A stretch of DNA of 45,817 bases. It comes from an uncultured Collinsella sp. (lineage in GTDB: Bacteria > Actinomycetota > Coriobacteriia > Coriobacteriales > Coriobacteriaceae). The notes beneath the pieces were generated by a model. It was not told the DNA's origin. It saw only the letters and a list, made by a program, of their open reading frames with translations, and did not search any database. The translations under genes and the position numbers were made by a program. Below are positions 23,219 through 31,388 of this stretch, piece after piece. The number at the start of each line of letters is the position of its first letter. Within the stretch, counting starts at the first letter, position 1. Location: contig CAJMHR010000015.1 of the NCBI GenBank assembly GCA_905213265.1, forward strand, positions 1 through 45,817, in the 5' to 3' direction.

Positions 23219-24517
23219 ATGGCATCAGCTCTGTCCGATTTTCAACCGCAACCAGCGCCTCAGGCTACCACAGCGGCGCAGACCGCTATCGGTGACGGTC
23301 TTGTCGCAGAAGCTCAGGCTTTTGCAGACGAGCTCGCTGCGTGGCGACACGATCTACACCAGATGCCCGAGCTCGGTAACAATCTTCCGCAGACGTCTGC
23401 CTATATCCAGGCACGTCTGGACGAGATGGACATCCCCCATACCACGCTCGTCGACGGCTCCTGTGTTGTTGGCCTGATCGGTGCCGGTGCGGCCGCGGCC
23501 GCTCAGGGCAATGGCACGTGCAAGGACGAGCAGGCCGGAACGGCCGTCATGCTCCGAGGCGATATGGATGCCCTACCCGTTGTCGAGGAATCAGGCGAGC
23601 CCTTTGCATCCACCAATGGCTGCATGCATGCTTGCGGTCACGATATGCACGCGACGGCGCTGCTTGGTGCGGCGCGCCTGCTCAAGGCCCGCGAGGCCGA
23701 GCTCGTCGACGCCAATGCTACCGTCAAACTGCTGTTCCAGCCGGGTGAGGAGACCTTTGAGGGAGCACGCGCTGCCATCGCCGACGGCTTGCTCGAGAAC
23801 CCGCGCCCTCAGGCGGCCTTTGCCATGCATGTCAACAGCCAGTCGCCGCTTGGCCTGGTGCTCTACGGCAGCCCGGCGCTTTCGGGCGTGTACGGTTTTC
23901 GCATCACGCTTCAGGGCAAGGGCGGCCATGGCTCGAGCCCCGAGATCTGCATCGACCCCATCACGGCGGGCGTGCATGTGCACCTGGCGCTCCAGGAGCT
24001 TATCTCCCGCGAGGTGCCGGCGGCCAAGGAAGTCGCACTTACCGTGGGTAAGTTCGCTGGCGGCTTGGCGGCCAACGTCATCCCCGACACCTGCGTGCTC
24101 GAGGGAACGCTGCGCGGCTTTGATGTTGAGCTCATGGAGCACCTCAAGACCCGCATCGCGGAGGTCGTTAACGGTGTTGCCACAACATATCGTACGCCGG
24201 CGACCATCGAGACGCTTTCGGATGTTCCGCCGCTTGTACTCGACAGCGATATGACTCAGGCGTCGCTTGGCTACGTGGGCGCAGTGCTGCCCAAGGCGGC
24301 TTTCTTGCCGCTTTTCCATGCCATGGCGAGTGAGGACTTCGCGCTTATCTCGAGCGAGATTCCGAGTGCGTACTTTACCGTGGGCGCGGCCGTAACCGAC
24401 ACGGACGAACACTTTGCCCAGCACCATCCCAAGGCACGTTTTAACGATGCCGAGCTGCCGCTCGGTGCCGCGGCCTATGCCGCCGTCGCTTTGGGCTACA
24501 TCGCCGACCACCGGTAG
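23219..24517 (+). CDS. M20D-family amidohydrolase (hippurate / N-acyl amino acid hydrolase type)
   Basis: A 432-residue metal-dependent amidohydrolase that cleaves N-acyl (often aromatic acyl) amino acids. Family motifs: WRHDLHQMPELG near 43, LRGDMDALPVVE near 100, the metal-binding ACGHDMHATALLGAA near 130, LFQPGEE near 165, GHGSSPE near 230, and ASEDFALIS near 377. ATG 23219 follows GGAGGG at 5 bp. The N-terminal ~30 residues (Gln/Ala/Pro-rich) are an extra without similarity to the family. An MFS carrier lies downstream on the same strand, so uptake and hydrolysis of a conjugate is a reasonable guess. Confidence 0.88.
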   Translation: MASALSDFQPQPAPQATTAAQTAIGDGLVAEAQAFADELAAWRHDLHQMPELGNNLPQTSAYIQARLDEMDIPHTTLVDGSCVVGLIGAGAAAAAQGNGTCKDEQAGTAVMLRGDMDALPVVEESGEPFASTNGCMHACGHDMHATALLGAARLLKAREAELVDANATVKLLFQPGEETFEGARAAIADGLLENPRPQAAFAMHVNSQSPLGLVLYGSPALSGVYGFRITLQGKGGHGSSPEICIDPITAGVHVHLALQELISREVPAAKEVALTVGKFAGGLAANVIPDTCVLEGTLRGFDVELMEHLKTRIAEVVNGVATTYRTPATIETLSDVPPLVLDSDMTQASLGYVGAVLPKAAFLPLFHAMASEDFALISSEIPSAYFTVGAAVTDTDEHFAQHHPKARFNDAELPLGAAAYAAVALGYIADHR

Positions 24518-24601
24518 CACCCAACCTTGCCTTTCAAGCCTGCGGGCATGGCCGTAAGGCCTATGCCCTTGTCTTTCAAGGCAATCTTGGGCACTACCGG
24601 C
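24512..24601 (+). repeat. Long hairpin, family B (shares its core with 16563-16662)
   Basis: Begins in the amidohydrolase stop codon. Outer CCGGTAG (24512-24518) with CTACCGG (24595-24601), then CCCAA/TTGGG and TTGCC/GGCAA after small internal loops, then the inner stem GGGCATGGCC (24545-24554) with GGCCTATGCCC (24559-24569), loop GTAA, with one bulged U. It could act as a terminator or mRNA-end protector; there is no T run. Confidence 0.65.
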
Positions 24602-24640
24602 GCCCGGCGCCGGCTATTCGTTTGTTAAATAAGGAGCAGT

Positions 24641-25945
24641 ATGTCCCAGCAGCGTAAGTTCTTCCCCGGCTGGCTCGTGGTGACCTCCGGCTTCGTGATC
24701 ATGGCCACGTGCTACACGATTTTCGTCAACTGCATGAGCCTGTTCCAGCCGCTGATCGTCAGTGACCTGGGCATTTCTCTTGCGCAGTACAACATCTCCA
24801 ATGCCATCTCCACCGTGGTGAGCGTCGTGGGTTCGCTCGTTATCGGCCATGTTGCCGATAAGGTGAGTGGCCGCGTATTGGGCTCGCTCACCGTTATCGC
24901 TACCTCGGCGGCGCTCGCGGGCATGAGCTTTGTCGGTGAGCTGTGGCAGGTCTACGTGCTCTTTGCCGTCTCGGGCTGCTTTGCCGTCGCCTCGACCCGC
25001 CTGCTCATTAGCCTGGTGACCGCCAACTGGTTTACCGCCAAGCGAGGCCTTGCCATTTCCATCGCACTTTCGGGTTCGGGCTTTGGCGGAGCCATTCTCT
25101 CGCCGATCGTGAGCTCGCTTATCGTGAGTGTGGGCTGGCGCTCTGCGTTCTTGGTGCTCGCTGCCGTCTGCATTGTGGCGGCACTGCCCATCACGGCCTA
25201 TTCCTTCCGCACCAAGCCTTCCGAGATCGGCCTTAAGCCGCTCGGCGAGAACCCGGGCGATCCGTCCGTCTCGACGGCTGGCGACAAGGACGAGCACACG
25301 GCGCCCGAGGTTAGCGTCGGCTGGTCTCGTATCAAGAAGAGCCCGGCGTTTTGGCTGCTTGTCGTCGCCTTCCTCTTTATGGGCTTGGTCAATGGCGCCA
25401 TCTTGCCCAACCAGGTCACCAACATGACGAGTGTTACCGTCAACGGCGCCAAGATCGTCACGGGTGGCCACGATCCCATGTGGGCAGGTACCGTGCTTTC
25501 GGCCTATATGGTCACCGTCGTTATCGCCAAGATTTCGCTCGGTGCGATCTATGACCGCTTTGGCCTGCGCTTTGGCAATATCCTTGGCTCCGTTGCGTGC
25601 ATTATCGCCTGCGTGGCGCTGTGCTTCCCGACGACGGACCTCGGTCCTGTTGTCGCCGCTGTGAGCTTTGGTATCGGAACGTGCATGGGCACCATCACGC
25701 CTACCATCGCCGCGTCCAAGCAGTTTGGCATGGCCGACCTCGGCAAGGTCACGGGCACCATCACCTCGCTCGAGATGGTCGGCGGCACCGTGGGCGCTAT
25801 CGTCTCGGGCGTGCTGTTCGATGCCACGGGTTCCTTTGCGAGCACCTGGATCGTGTGCCTGGTGTGTTCTGTGGTCATGCTCGTATTCCTGCTGGCCTCG
25901 GAGCCCATCGCCACCAAGCTGCGCGCAAGCGTGGCGGGGGAATAG
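24641..25945 (+). CDS. MFS transporter (monocarboxylate / oxalate-formate type)
   Basis: A 434-residue carrier with twelve predicted helices, a central cytoplasmic loop at about 190-230 and a second half starting KKSPAFWLLVVAFLFMGLVN. The N-terminus PGWLVVTSGFVIMATCYTIF and helix 5 (ALSGSGFGGAILSPI) resemble the monocarboxylate and oxalate/formate antiporter branch. GGAGCAGT precedes ATG 24641. It is separated from the amidohydrolase by the hairpin at 24512. The substrate is unknown. Confidence 0.85.
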   Translation: MSQQRKFFPGWLVVTSGFVIMATCYTIFVNCMSLFQPLIVSDLGISLAQYNISNAISTVVSVVGSLVIGHVADKVSGRVLGSLTVIATSAALAGMSFVGELWQVYVLFAVSGCFAVASTRLLISLVTANWFTAKRGLAISIALSGSGFGGAILSPIVSSLIVSVGWRSAFLVLAAVCIVAALPITAYSFRTKPSEIGLKPLGENPGDPSVSTAGDKDEHTAPEVSVGWSRIKKSPAFWLLVVAFLFMGLVNGAILPNQVTNMTSVTVNGAKIVTGGHDPMWAGTVLSAYMVTVVIAKISLGAIYDRFGLRFGNILGSVACIIACVALCFPTTDLGPVVAAVSFGIGTCMGTITPTIAASKQFGMADLGKVTGTITSLEMVGGTVGAIVSGVLFDATGSFASTWIVCLVCSVVMLVFLLASEPIATKLRASVAGE

Positions 25946-25980
25946 ACGTCCGTCGCTCTTTTCTGTTCGCCCTGTTCTGT

Positions 25981-26044
25981 CCGTGGCTGCCTTGGAAGCC
26001 GAATGGATGCTCGTACCATCATTCGGTTTCCAAGGCGGCCACGG
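25981..26044 (+). repeat. Long hairpin H1, family C
   Basis: Arms 25981-26005 and 26020-26044 pair over 25 positions without a mismatch in RNA (two G.U wobbles) around a 14-base loop. It is the first of three consecutive hairpins that fill the MFS-hisS spacer (25946-26250). Its top 30 bases share 22 with hairpin H3 at 26118. Confidence 0.8.
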
Positions 26045-26054
26045 GCCTACGAAA

Positions 26055-26119
26055 TGACCCCTTTTCCTCCGTCCCCAACAGATCACGTGATCCGAAGCGG
26101 ACGGAGGAAAAGGGGGTCA
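26055..26119. repeat. Long hairpin H2 with GATCACGTGATC centre
   Basis: Arms 26055-26074 and 26099-26119 pair over 20 bp with one bulged G. The middle holds a 12-bp palindrome GATCACGTGATC (26081-26092). The left arm contains CCGTCCCCAACA, the inverted form of the word seen at 14246 and 16713. Confidence 0.75.
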
Positions 26120-26193
26120 CAAACCGCGGCGGCGCGTCTGGCCGAACGAGTCCCCATACCCTCGTTCGGTCAGACGCGCCGCCGCTGTTTGTG
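26118..26193 (+). repeat. Long hairpin H3, family C
   Basis: Arms 26118-26150 and 26161-26193 pair over 33 positions with one C.U mismatch and one G.U, around a 10-base loop. It overlaps H2 by two bases and ends ten bases before the hisS -10 box. Confidence 0.8.
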
Positions 26194-26202
26194 TTTGTGC
26201 CG

Positions 26203-26208
26203 TATAAT
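26203..26208 (+). promoter_or_regulatory. -10 box of hisS
   Basis: Perfect TATAAT. The -35 region falls in the right arm of hairpin H3 and has no good hexamer. H3 therefore lies upstream of, not inside, the hisS transcript. Confidence 0.55.
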
Positions 26209-26250
26209 GACCACTACCTATGACGCGATACAAAAGAAAGGTGTTTGCCC

Positions 26251-27564
26251 ATGCAGGCACAGAAGGCGGAGGGAACCCGCGACCTTATCGGCGCCGAGAT
26301 GCGCGCCTGGCAAAAGATGCAGCAGATTGCGGCCGGCGTGTTCGAGCCGTTTGGTTTTAAACCCATCGAGACGCCCGCGATCGAGCAGGTAGATGTGTTT
26401 GTCCACGGCATCGGCCAGTCGACCGACGTCGTGCGCAAGGAAATGTTCCGCGTGTTCAGCGGTGCCAACCTAGAGCGCGTCTTTACCGAGGGCACCGACA
26501 CCAAACTCAAGCCCAAGCAGCGCCTGGCACTTCGCCCCGAGGGCACGGCCGGCGTGGTGCGCGCCGTCGTCGAGAACAATCTGGTGCCCCAGGGTTCCAC
26601 GCCGTTTAAGGCGTACTACGCCGAGGCCATGTTCCGCGGCGAGCGTCCCCAGAAGGGTCGTCTGCGTCAGTTCCACCAGGTGGGCATCGAGTGGCTCGGT
26701 GCTCCCGATCCGGCGGCAGACGCCGAGTGCATCATCATGCTCATGGAGTTCTACAAGCGCCTGGGCTTCGATCTTTCCAAGCTTCGTCTGCTCATCAACT
26801 CGATGGGCGACGCTCAGTGCCGTCCGGCTTACCGCGAGCAGGTCAAGCAGTTTATCCTCGATCACGCCGACGAGATGTGTGACGAGTGCCGCGAGCGCGC
26901 CGAGCTCAACCCGCTGCGCGCCTTCGACTGCAAGAACGACCACTGCCGCGAGATCATGGCCGAGGCTCCGCTGATGGGTGACAACCTGTGCGACGAGTGC
27001 CGCGAGCACTACGAGCAGGTCAAACGCTATCTGGATGCCGCCGGTATTGAGTATGTCGAGGATCCCACCTTGGTGCGCGGCCTGGACTACTACACCCGTA
27101 CTGTCTTTGAGGTCGAGGCCCCTGGCGCCGGCGTCGGCTCCATCGGCGGCGGCGGCCGCTACGATGGCCTGGTCGAGCTCGAGGGTGGCAAGCCCACGGC
27201 GGGCGTCGGCTTTGCTGTCGGTTTTGAGCGCGCCCTGCTGGCCCTGCAGGCCTTTGGCAGCGATCTGGGTGCAGATGAGGCCCCGTGCGTCTATGTCGCC
27301 AACGCCGGCAAGGAACTGCGCCAGAACGTCTTTGCCATTACGCAGGAGCTTCGCGCCGCAGGCATCGTGACCGAGGCCGACTATCAGGGCCGTTCGCTCA
27401 AGGCCCAGTTTAAGCAGGCCGATAAGGTAGGCGCCAAGCTCATCTTGATCCTGGGCGGCGACGAGCTTGCCGCCGGCAAGGTCAAGGTGCGCGACATGGA
27501 GAGCCATGAAGAGGTCCTTGCCGATCTGGCCAACGTCGTCGAGGCGGTTCGCGAGCGCCTGTAG
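26251..27564 (+). CDS. hisS: Histidine-tRNA ligase
   Basis: A 437-residue class II synthetase that charges tRNA-His. Visible: motif 2 region RPEGTAGVVRAVVENNL, histidine signature 1 LVRGLDYYTRTVFEV, signature 2 GGGGRYDGLVE, motif 3 GVGFAVGFERALLAL, and the C-terminal anticodon-binding domain from about 345. Cysteines at CDECRERAE and NLCDECREHYEQ in the insertion domain (about 210-255) look like a zinc site. ATG 26251 is preceded by GAAAGGTG; the TTG six bases earlier is less likely. hisS and aspS are often adjacent in Gram-positive genomes; here aspS is about 9.4 kb away. Confidence 0.96.
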   Translation: MQAQKAEGTRDLIGAEMRAWQKMQQIAAGVFEPFGFKPIETPAIEQVDVFVHGIGQSTDVVRKEMFRVFSGANLERVFTEGTDTKLKPKQRLALRPEGTAGVVRAVVENNLVPQGSTPFKAYYAEAMFRGERPQKGRLRQFHQVGIEWLGAPDPAADAECIIMLMEFYKRLGFDLSKLRLLINSMGDAQCRPAYREQVKQFILDHADEMCDECRERAELNPLRAFDCKNDHCREIMAEAPLMGDNLCDECREHYEQVKRYLDAAGIEYVEDPTLVRGLDYYTRTVFEVEAPGAGVGSIGGGGRYDGLVELEGGKPTAGVGFAVGFERALLALQAFGSDLGADEAPCVYVANAGKELRQNVFAITQELRAAGIVTEADYQGRSLKAQFKQADKVGAKLILILGGDELAAGKVKVRDMESHEEVLADLANVVEAVRERL

Positions 27565-27622
27565 CGTATGATTTTTGAGCTGCGGGTCCGCTAACACGTC
27601 CCGCTTGCGCCGAGCGATTGTT

Positions 27623-27660
27623 ACGGGGGTGTTTCGCATTTATGCGGAATGCCCCCGTTT
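27623..27660 (+). terminator. Terminator of hisS
   Basis: Stem ACGGGGG / CCCCCGT, inner CGCAT/ATGCG, then TTTGTGT. Confidence 0.75.
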
Positions 27661-27718
27661 GTGTATGCCGTCCACCGAGAAATACGACCATTTGGAGCAA
27701 AAACCCTTGCAATGCAGA

Positions 27719-27762
27719 AAATACTTTTGTGTGGTAAAGCGCAATCAGTGTCGAAAGTATTT
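27719..27762. promoter_or_regulatory. Inverted repeat upstream of the ppc promoter
   Basis: AAATACTTT (27719-27727) and AAAGTATTT (27754-27762), 26 bp apart, directly before the -10 box; the right arm covers the -35 region. Possible operator pair. Confidence 0.4.
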
Positions 27763-27772
27763 CTCAAGCGCC

Positions 27773-27778
27773 TATAAT
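27773..27778 (+). promoter_or_regulatory. -10 box of ppc
   Basis: Perfect TATAAT 45-50 bases before the start; the -35 hexamer is poor. Confidence 0.55.
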
Positions 27779-27822
27779 GAATACCGCATGTTACGTGCAT
27801 AGAAGGAGGAATGGGAGGAAAC

Positions 27823-30636
27823 GTGGCTGAGAACCTAAGCAACCAGTCTGTACCCGAAGCCGCGGCGCGCGTCGCTGCCGTGGTCAACCGCCTCGTTAAC
27901 CGAATCGGCTCGAATGCCGAGTCCAGGGAGCGTCTCGCCGAGATCGAGATCCCCGAGGAGCTGCGCGACAATCTGGCGTTGTTCCTGCGCCTGGAGCGTC
28001 GTGTGCTTAGCGAGTATGATCCTGAGATCGCGGACCTGTTCGACAAAATCCTGTCGGCCGAGATTGTGGCCAATGCTGGCAACCCCGGCACCCGTGCTGC
28101 CGACGAGGCCGTCGACGAGCAGGGCGTGCCCACCGCCGACGAGCCCACCGCCGTGGCATTTCGTGAGGTCGTCGATCTGATCGACAGTCTGCCGCTCGAT
28201 AAGCAGCAGGTTATCGTTCGCGCCTTTACGAGCTTCTTCCATCTGGCAAACCTGTCGGAGGAGAACTACCGTGTGGCGCAGCTGCGCGAGCGCGAGGCCG
28301 GTGCGTCGACCGATACCGAGGTCGATCCCGCCAACGAGCTCACCGTCGCCTATCACCAGCTGGTGAATGAGCTGGGCGTCGAGGGCGCCAACGAGCTGCT
28401 CGACAAGCTCGAGTTCCACCCTGTCTTTACCGCACATCCCACCGAGGCCCGTCGCAAGGCCGTCGAGGGCAAGATTCGCCGTATCTCCAACCTGCTGGAG
28501 GAGCGTCCTCGTCTGGGCGGCTCCGACCTAGTGGAGAACGAGCGCCATATGCTGCAGGAGATCGACGCCCTGGTGCGTACGAGCCCCATCGCGCTCAAGA
28601 AGCCCACGCCGGTCGAGGAAGCCGATACCATCATCGACATCTTCGATAACACGCTGTTCGACGTCATCCCCGTCATCTATCGTCGCTTTGACGACTGGGT
28701 GCTGGGCGACAAGGCCGGTACCGTGCCGCCGCTGTGCCCGGCGTTCTTCCATCCCGGCAGCTGGATCGGTTCCGACCGCGACGGTAACCCCAACGTCACC
28801 GCCAAGGTGAGCCGTGAGGTCGCCGCCAAGTACTTCACCCACATGGTGCTCAAGCTCGAGGACAAGTGCCGCCGCATCGGCCGCAACCTCACGCTCGAGG
28901 CCACCTACAGCAAGCCGTCTGCCGAGCTCATCAACCTGTGGAATCATCAGGTCGAGATGAGCCCTCGGTACACGGCCCGCGCTGAGCTGATCTCCGAGCA
29001 CGAGCCGCATCGCGCCGTTATGCTCGTCATGGCCGACCGTCTGAACGCCACCGTACGTCGTATCACCGATACCATGTACCACAGCGCCGATGAGTTCCTG
29101 GAGGACCTGCGCGTCGTCCAGCGCTCGCTGGCCGCATGCGGTGCCGTCCGTGCCGCCTATGGCCCGGTCCAGACCATTATCTGGCAGGTCGAGTCCTTCG
29201 GCTTCCATATGGTCGAGATGGAGTTCCGTCAGCATTCCGTGGTGCACGCCCGCGCCCTCAAGGATATCCACGAGAACGGTATCCATGGCGACCTGCAGCC
29301 CATGACGCGCGAGGTCATCGATACCTTCCGCGCTATCGGCTCCATCCAAAAGCGCTACGGCAAGAAGATGGCGCACCGCTACATCATCTCGTTCACCAAG
29401 AGCGCCCAGCATGTGGCCGACGTCTTTGAGCTTGCCCACCTGTCCTTTGCACACGAGGAGGATGTCCCCGAGCTCGACGTGATCCCGCTGTTCGAGCAGC
29501 TCGAGGACCTCGAGGGCTGTGTCGACGTGCTCGATCAGATGCTCACGCTGCCCGTGGTGCAAAAGCGCCTTGCCCAGACCAACCGCCGCATGGAGGTTAT
29601 GCTGGGCTATTCCGACTCCTCCAAGGACGCCGGTCCTACCACGGCCATGCTCGCGCTGCACTCCGCGCAGGAGCGCATCGCCAAGTGGGCCGAGAAGAAC
29701 GATATCGACCTGGTGCTCATGCACGGTCGCGGCGGTGCCGTGGGCCGTGGCGGCGGCCCGGCCAACAAGGCCGTGCTGGCGCAGCCCAAGGGTTCGGTCA
29801 ACTGCTTCTTTAAGCTCACCGAGCAGGGCGAGGTCATCTTTGCCCGTTACGGCAACCGCACGCTGGCTCAGCGCCATGTTGAGTCCGTTGCCGCCGCAAC
29901 GCTTTTGCAGTCGGCCCCGAGTGTCGAGAAGACCAACACCGAGACCACGCAGAAGTTCTGGGATATGGCCGAGAAGCTCAACGCTGCAAGCCACGAGCGT
30001 TATCTGGACCTGCTGAACACCGACGACTTTACACCGTGGTTCTCGACCGTGACGCCGCTGACCGAGGTCGGTCTGCTGCCGATCGGCTCGCGTCCCGCCA
30101 AGCGTGGCTTGGGTGCCAAGTCGCTCGACGACCTGCGTACCATTCCGTGGATCTTCAGCTGGAGCCAGGCACGCATTAACCTGGCCGCTTGGTACGGCCT
30201 GGGCACCGCCTGCGAGCAGTTGGGCGATCTTGACCAGCTCAAGGCTGCCTACCAGGAGTGGCCGTTCTTCCGCACCTTTATCGACAACATCGAGATGTCG
30301 ATTGCCAAGACCGATCAGCGCATCGCCAAGATGTATCTGCACCTGGGCGATCGCCAGGATCTGTCCGAGAAGGTCTTCACCGAGATGCAGCTCACGCGTA
30401 AGTGGGTCCTTGCCATCGTCGGTGATGAATGGCCGCTGCAGCGTCGTCGCGTGCTCGGCTGTGCCGTTCGTGTGCGTAACCCCTACGTCGACGCCCTGTC
30501 CATCGCCCAGGTCCGCGCCCTTCGCGAGGTGCGTATGAACCAGGACGAGATGGCCGAGGAGAAGAAGGCCGAGTACATGAGCCTGATTCTTTCGACTGTG
30601 ACCGGCGTCTCGGCAGGACTGCAGAACACGGGGTAA
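27823..30636 (+). CDS. ppc: Phosphoenolpyruvate carboxylase
   Basis: A 937-residue enzyme that carboxylates PEP to oxaloacetate, feeding the reductive branch to malate, fumarate and succinate and supplying aspartate. Motifs: catalytic histidine in VFTAHPTEARRK, GSDRDGNPNVTAKV, YSDSSKDAGPTTA, MHGRGGAVGRGGGPANKA, and the C-terminal signature ending GLQNTG with the mobile carboxylate-binding tail. An insert near 80-115 (Ala/Asp-rich) is atypical. I chose GTG 27823 because GGGAGGAA precedes it; ATG 27811 is in frame but touches AAGGAGGA directly. Monocistronic by promoter and hairpin. Confidence 0.96.
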   Translation: MAENLSNQSVPEAAARVAAVVNRLVNRIGSNAESRERLAEIEIPEELRDNLALFLRLERRVLSEYDPEIADLFDKILSAEIVANAGNPGTRAADEAVDEQGVPTADEPTAVAFREVVDLIDSLPLDKQQVIVRAFTSFFHLANLSEENYRVAQLREREAGASTDTEVDPANELTVAYHQLVNELGVEGANELLDKLEFHPVFTAHPTEARRKAVEGKIRRISNLLEERPRLGGSDLVENERHMLQEIDALVRTSPIALKKPTPVEEADTIIDIFDNTLFDVIPVIYRRFDDWVLGDKAGTVPPLCPAFFHPGSWIGSDRDGNPNVTAKVSREVAAKYFTHMVLKLEDKCRRIGRNLTLEATYSKPSAELINLWNHQVEMSPRYTARAELISEHEPHRAVMLVMADRLNATVRRITDTMYHSADEFLEDLRVVQRSLAACGAVRAAYGPVQTIIWQVESFGFHMVEMEFRQHSVVHARALKDIHENGIHGDLQPMTREVIDTFRAIGSIQKRYGKKMAHRYIISFTKSAQHVADVFELAHLSFAHEEDVPELDVIPLFEQLEDLEGCVDVLDQMLTLPVVQKRLAQTNRRMEVMLGYSDSSKDAGPTTAMLALHSAQERIAKWAEKNDIDLVLMHGRGGAVGRGGGPANKAVLAQPKGSVNCFFKLTEQGEVIFARYGNRTLAQRHVESVAAATLLQSAPSVEKTNTETTQKFWDMAEKLNAASHERYLDLLNTDDFTPWFSTVTPLTEVGLLPIGSRPAKRGLGAKSLDDLRTIPWIFSWSQARINLAAWYGLGTACEQLGDLDQLKAAYQEWPFFRTFIDNIEMSIAKTDQRIAKMYLHLGDRQDLSEKVFTEMQLTRKWVLAIVGDEWPLQRRRVLGCAVRVRNPYVDALSIAQVRALREVRMNQDEMAEEKKAEYMSLILSTVTGVSAGLQNTG

Positions 30637-30659
30637 TCGATAGCCCTGTGGCTCTCACC

Positions 30660-30786
30660 GGGACCCGTCGGGTTACCCTCTGAATGCGTCCTCGCACTTG
30701 AAGCCCCCTTATCCTGCTCCTTCGGAGCTGCGGATAAGGGGGCTTCGTGCTGCGGAATGCATTCAGAGGGAAACCCGTCGGGTCCC
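30660..30786 (+). repeat. Long hairpin H4, family A (constant 12/12 internal node)
   Basis: Outer arms 30660-30687 and 30759-30786 pair at 26 of 28 positions. Internal node GTCCTCGCACTT (30688-30699) faces GTGCTGCGGAAT (30747-30758). Inner arms 30700-30714 and 30732-30746 are 15 bp perfect, capped by GCTCC-TTC-GGAGC. The node recurs at 33500-33511 and 33557-33568. Confidence 0.8.
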
Positions 30787-31388
30787 TTCGTCCTCGGTTT
30801 TCGGCGGATCAGCCGCTGGGTGAGGGTGGTGCTTGGGGCGACGTGCAAAAAACGGAGTTTTCAGCAGCCAAAGATTGGTGCATAAGGCTATGGGTGACGT
30901 TCGCGGCTCCTGTTGATGCTTTTGCATGACGATTGGCTTTGTCGATGTTCATATATGGCTGGTTTCTCGCCGCATGTCATCCAGATGGGACGAGCCATGA
31001 GGACTATCTACCTTTTGAAAGACTTTTGACACCAAAATCTTATCCCGCGATGCTGAATACTCGCAAAAATGCACGCTCCGGAGGGTACTACCCTGTTACG
31101 GTTCGAAACCCAGGCGTCATTCTATGCAGTTTATTGACGAATTTATGCAAGATAGCTTACACGCGCGTGCCACAGGACTGATGTTTGTCTCGGCGCTGTT
31201 AAAGCCATCCTGTCCATCGTGTCTTTTACAAGCTGCCGCGGTCCCTTTTGGGATCGTGGCAGCTTTGTTGTGGGTCAAATATGAACGTTGTGTTAACGAC
31301 TCGGTGGACGGTGGTGTTTTTCGGTGAGCGGCGTATCCTTCCAACGGTTTATCTAGTGTGTCAGTTGAAAGGAAGAGGGCGCTCGTCA
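30787..31388. other. Spacer between hairpin H4 and larA
   Basis: About 600 bases with lower G+C than the genes around. Short ORFs (30933-31181, 31124-31327) have no recognisable similarity, no clear ribosome sites and unlike composition; I do not call them. The only structure I see is the hairpin at 31230-31265. No NiCo riboswitch pattern was recognised. Confidence 0.5.
31230..31265 (+). other. 16-bp hairpin in the larA upstream region
   Basis: AAGCTGCCGCGGTCCC pairs with GGGATCGTGGCAGCTT over 16 positions (two G.U), loop TTTT, followed by TTGTTG. It may be a terminator for upstream transcription or a leader structure of larA. Confidence 0.55.

Noticed and set aside
25946..26250. T-box or histidine leader in front of hisS
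   Set aside because: The hairpins lie upstream of the hisS -10 box, and no T-box motif or His-codon run is present.
30933..31327. Short plus-strand frames before larA
   Set aside because: No family similarity, no convincing start signal, overlapping each other and a hairpin.
30787..31388. NiCo riboswitch for the lar genes
   Set aside because: The conserved G-rich internal-loop pattern of that class was not found; only a simple hairpin at 31230.
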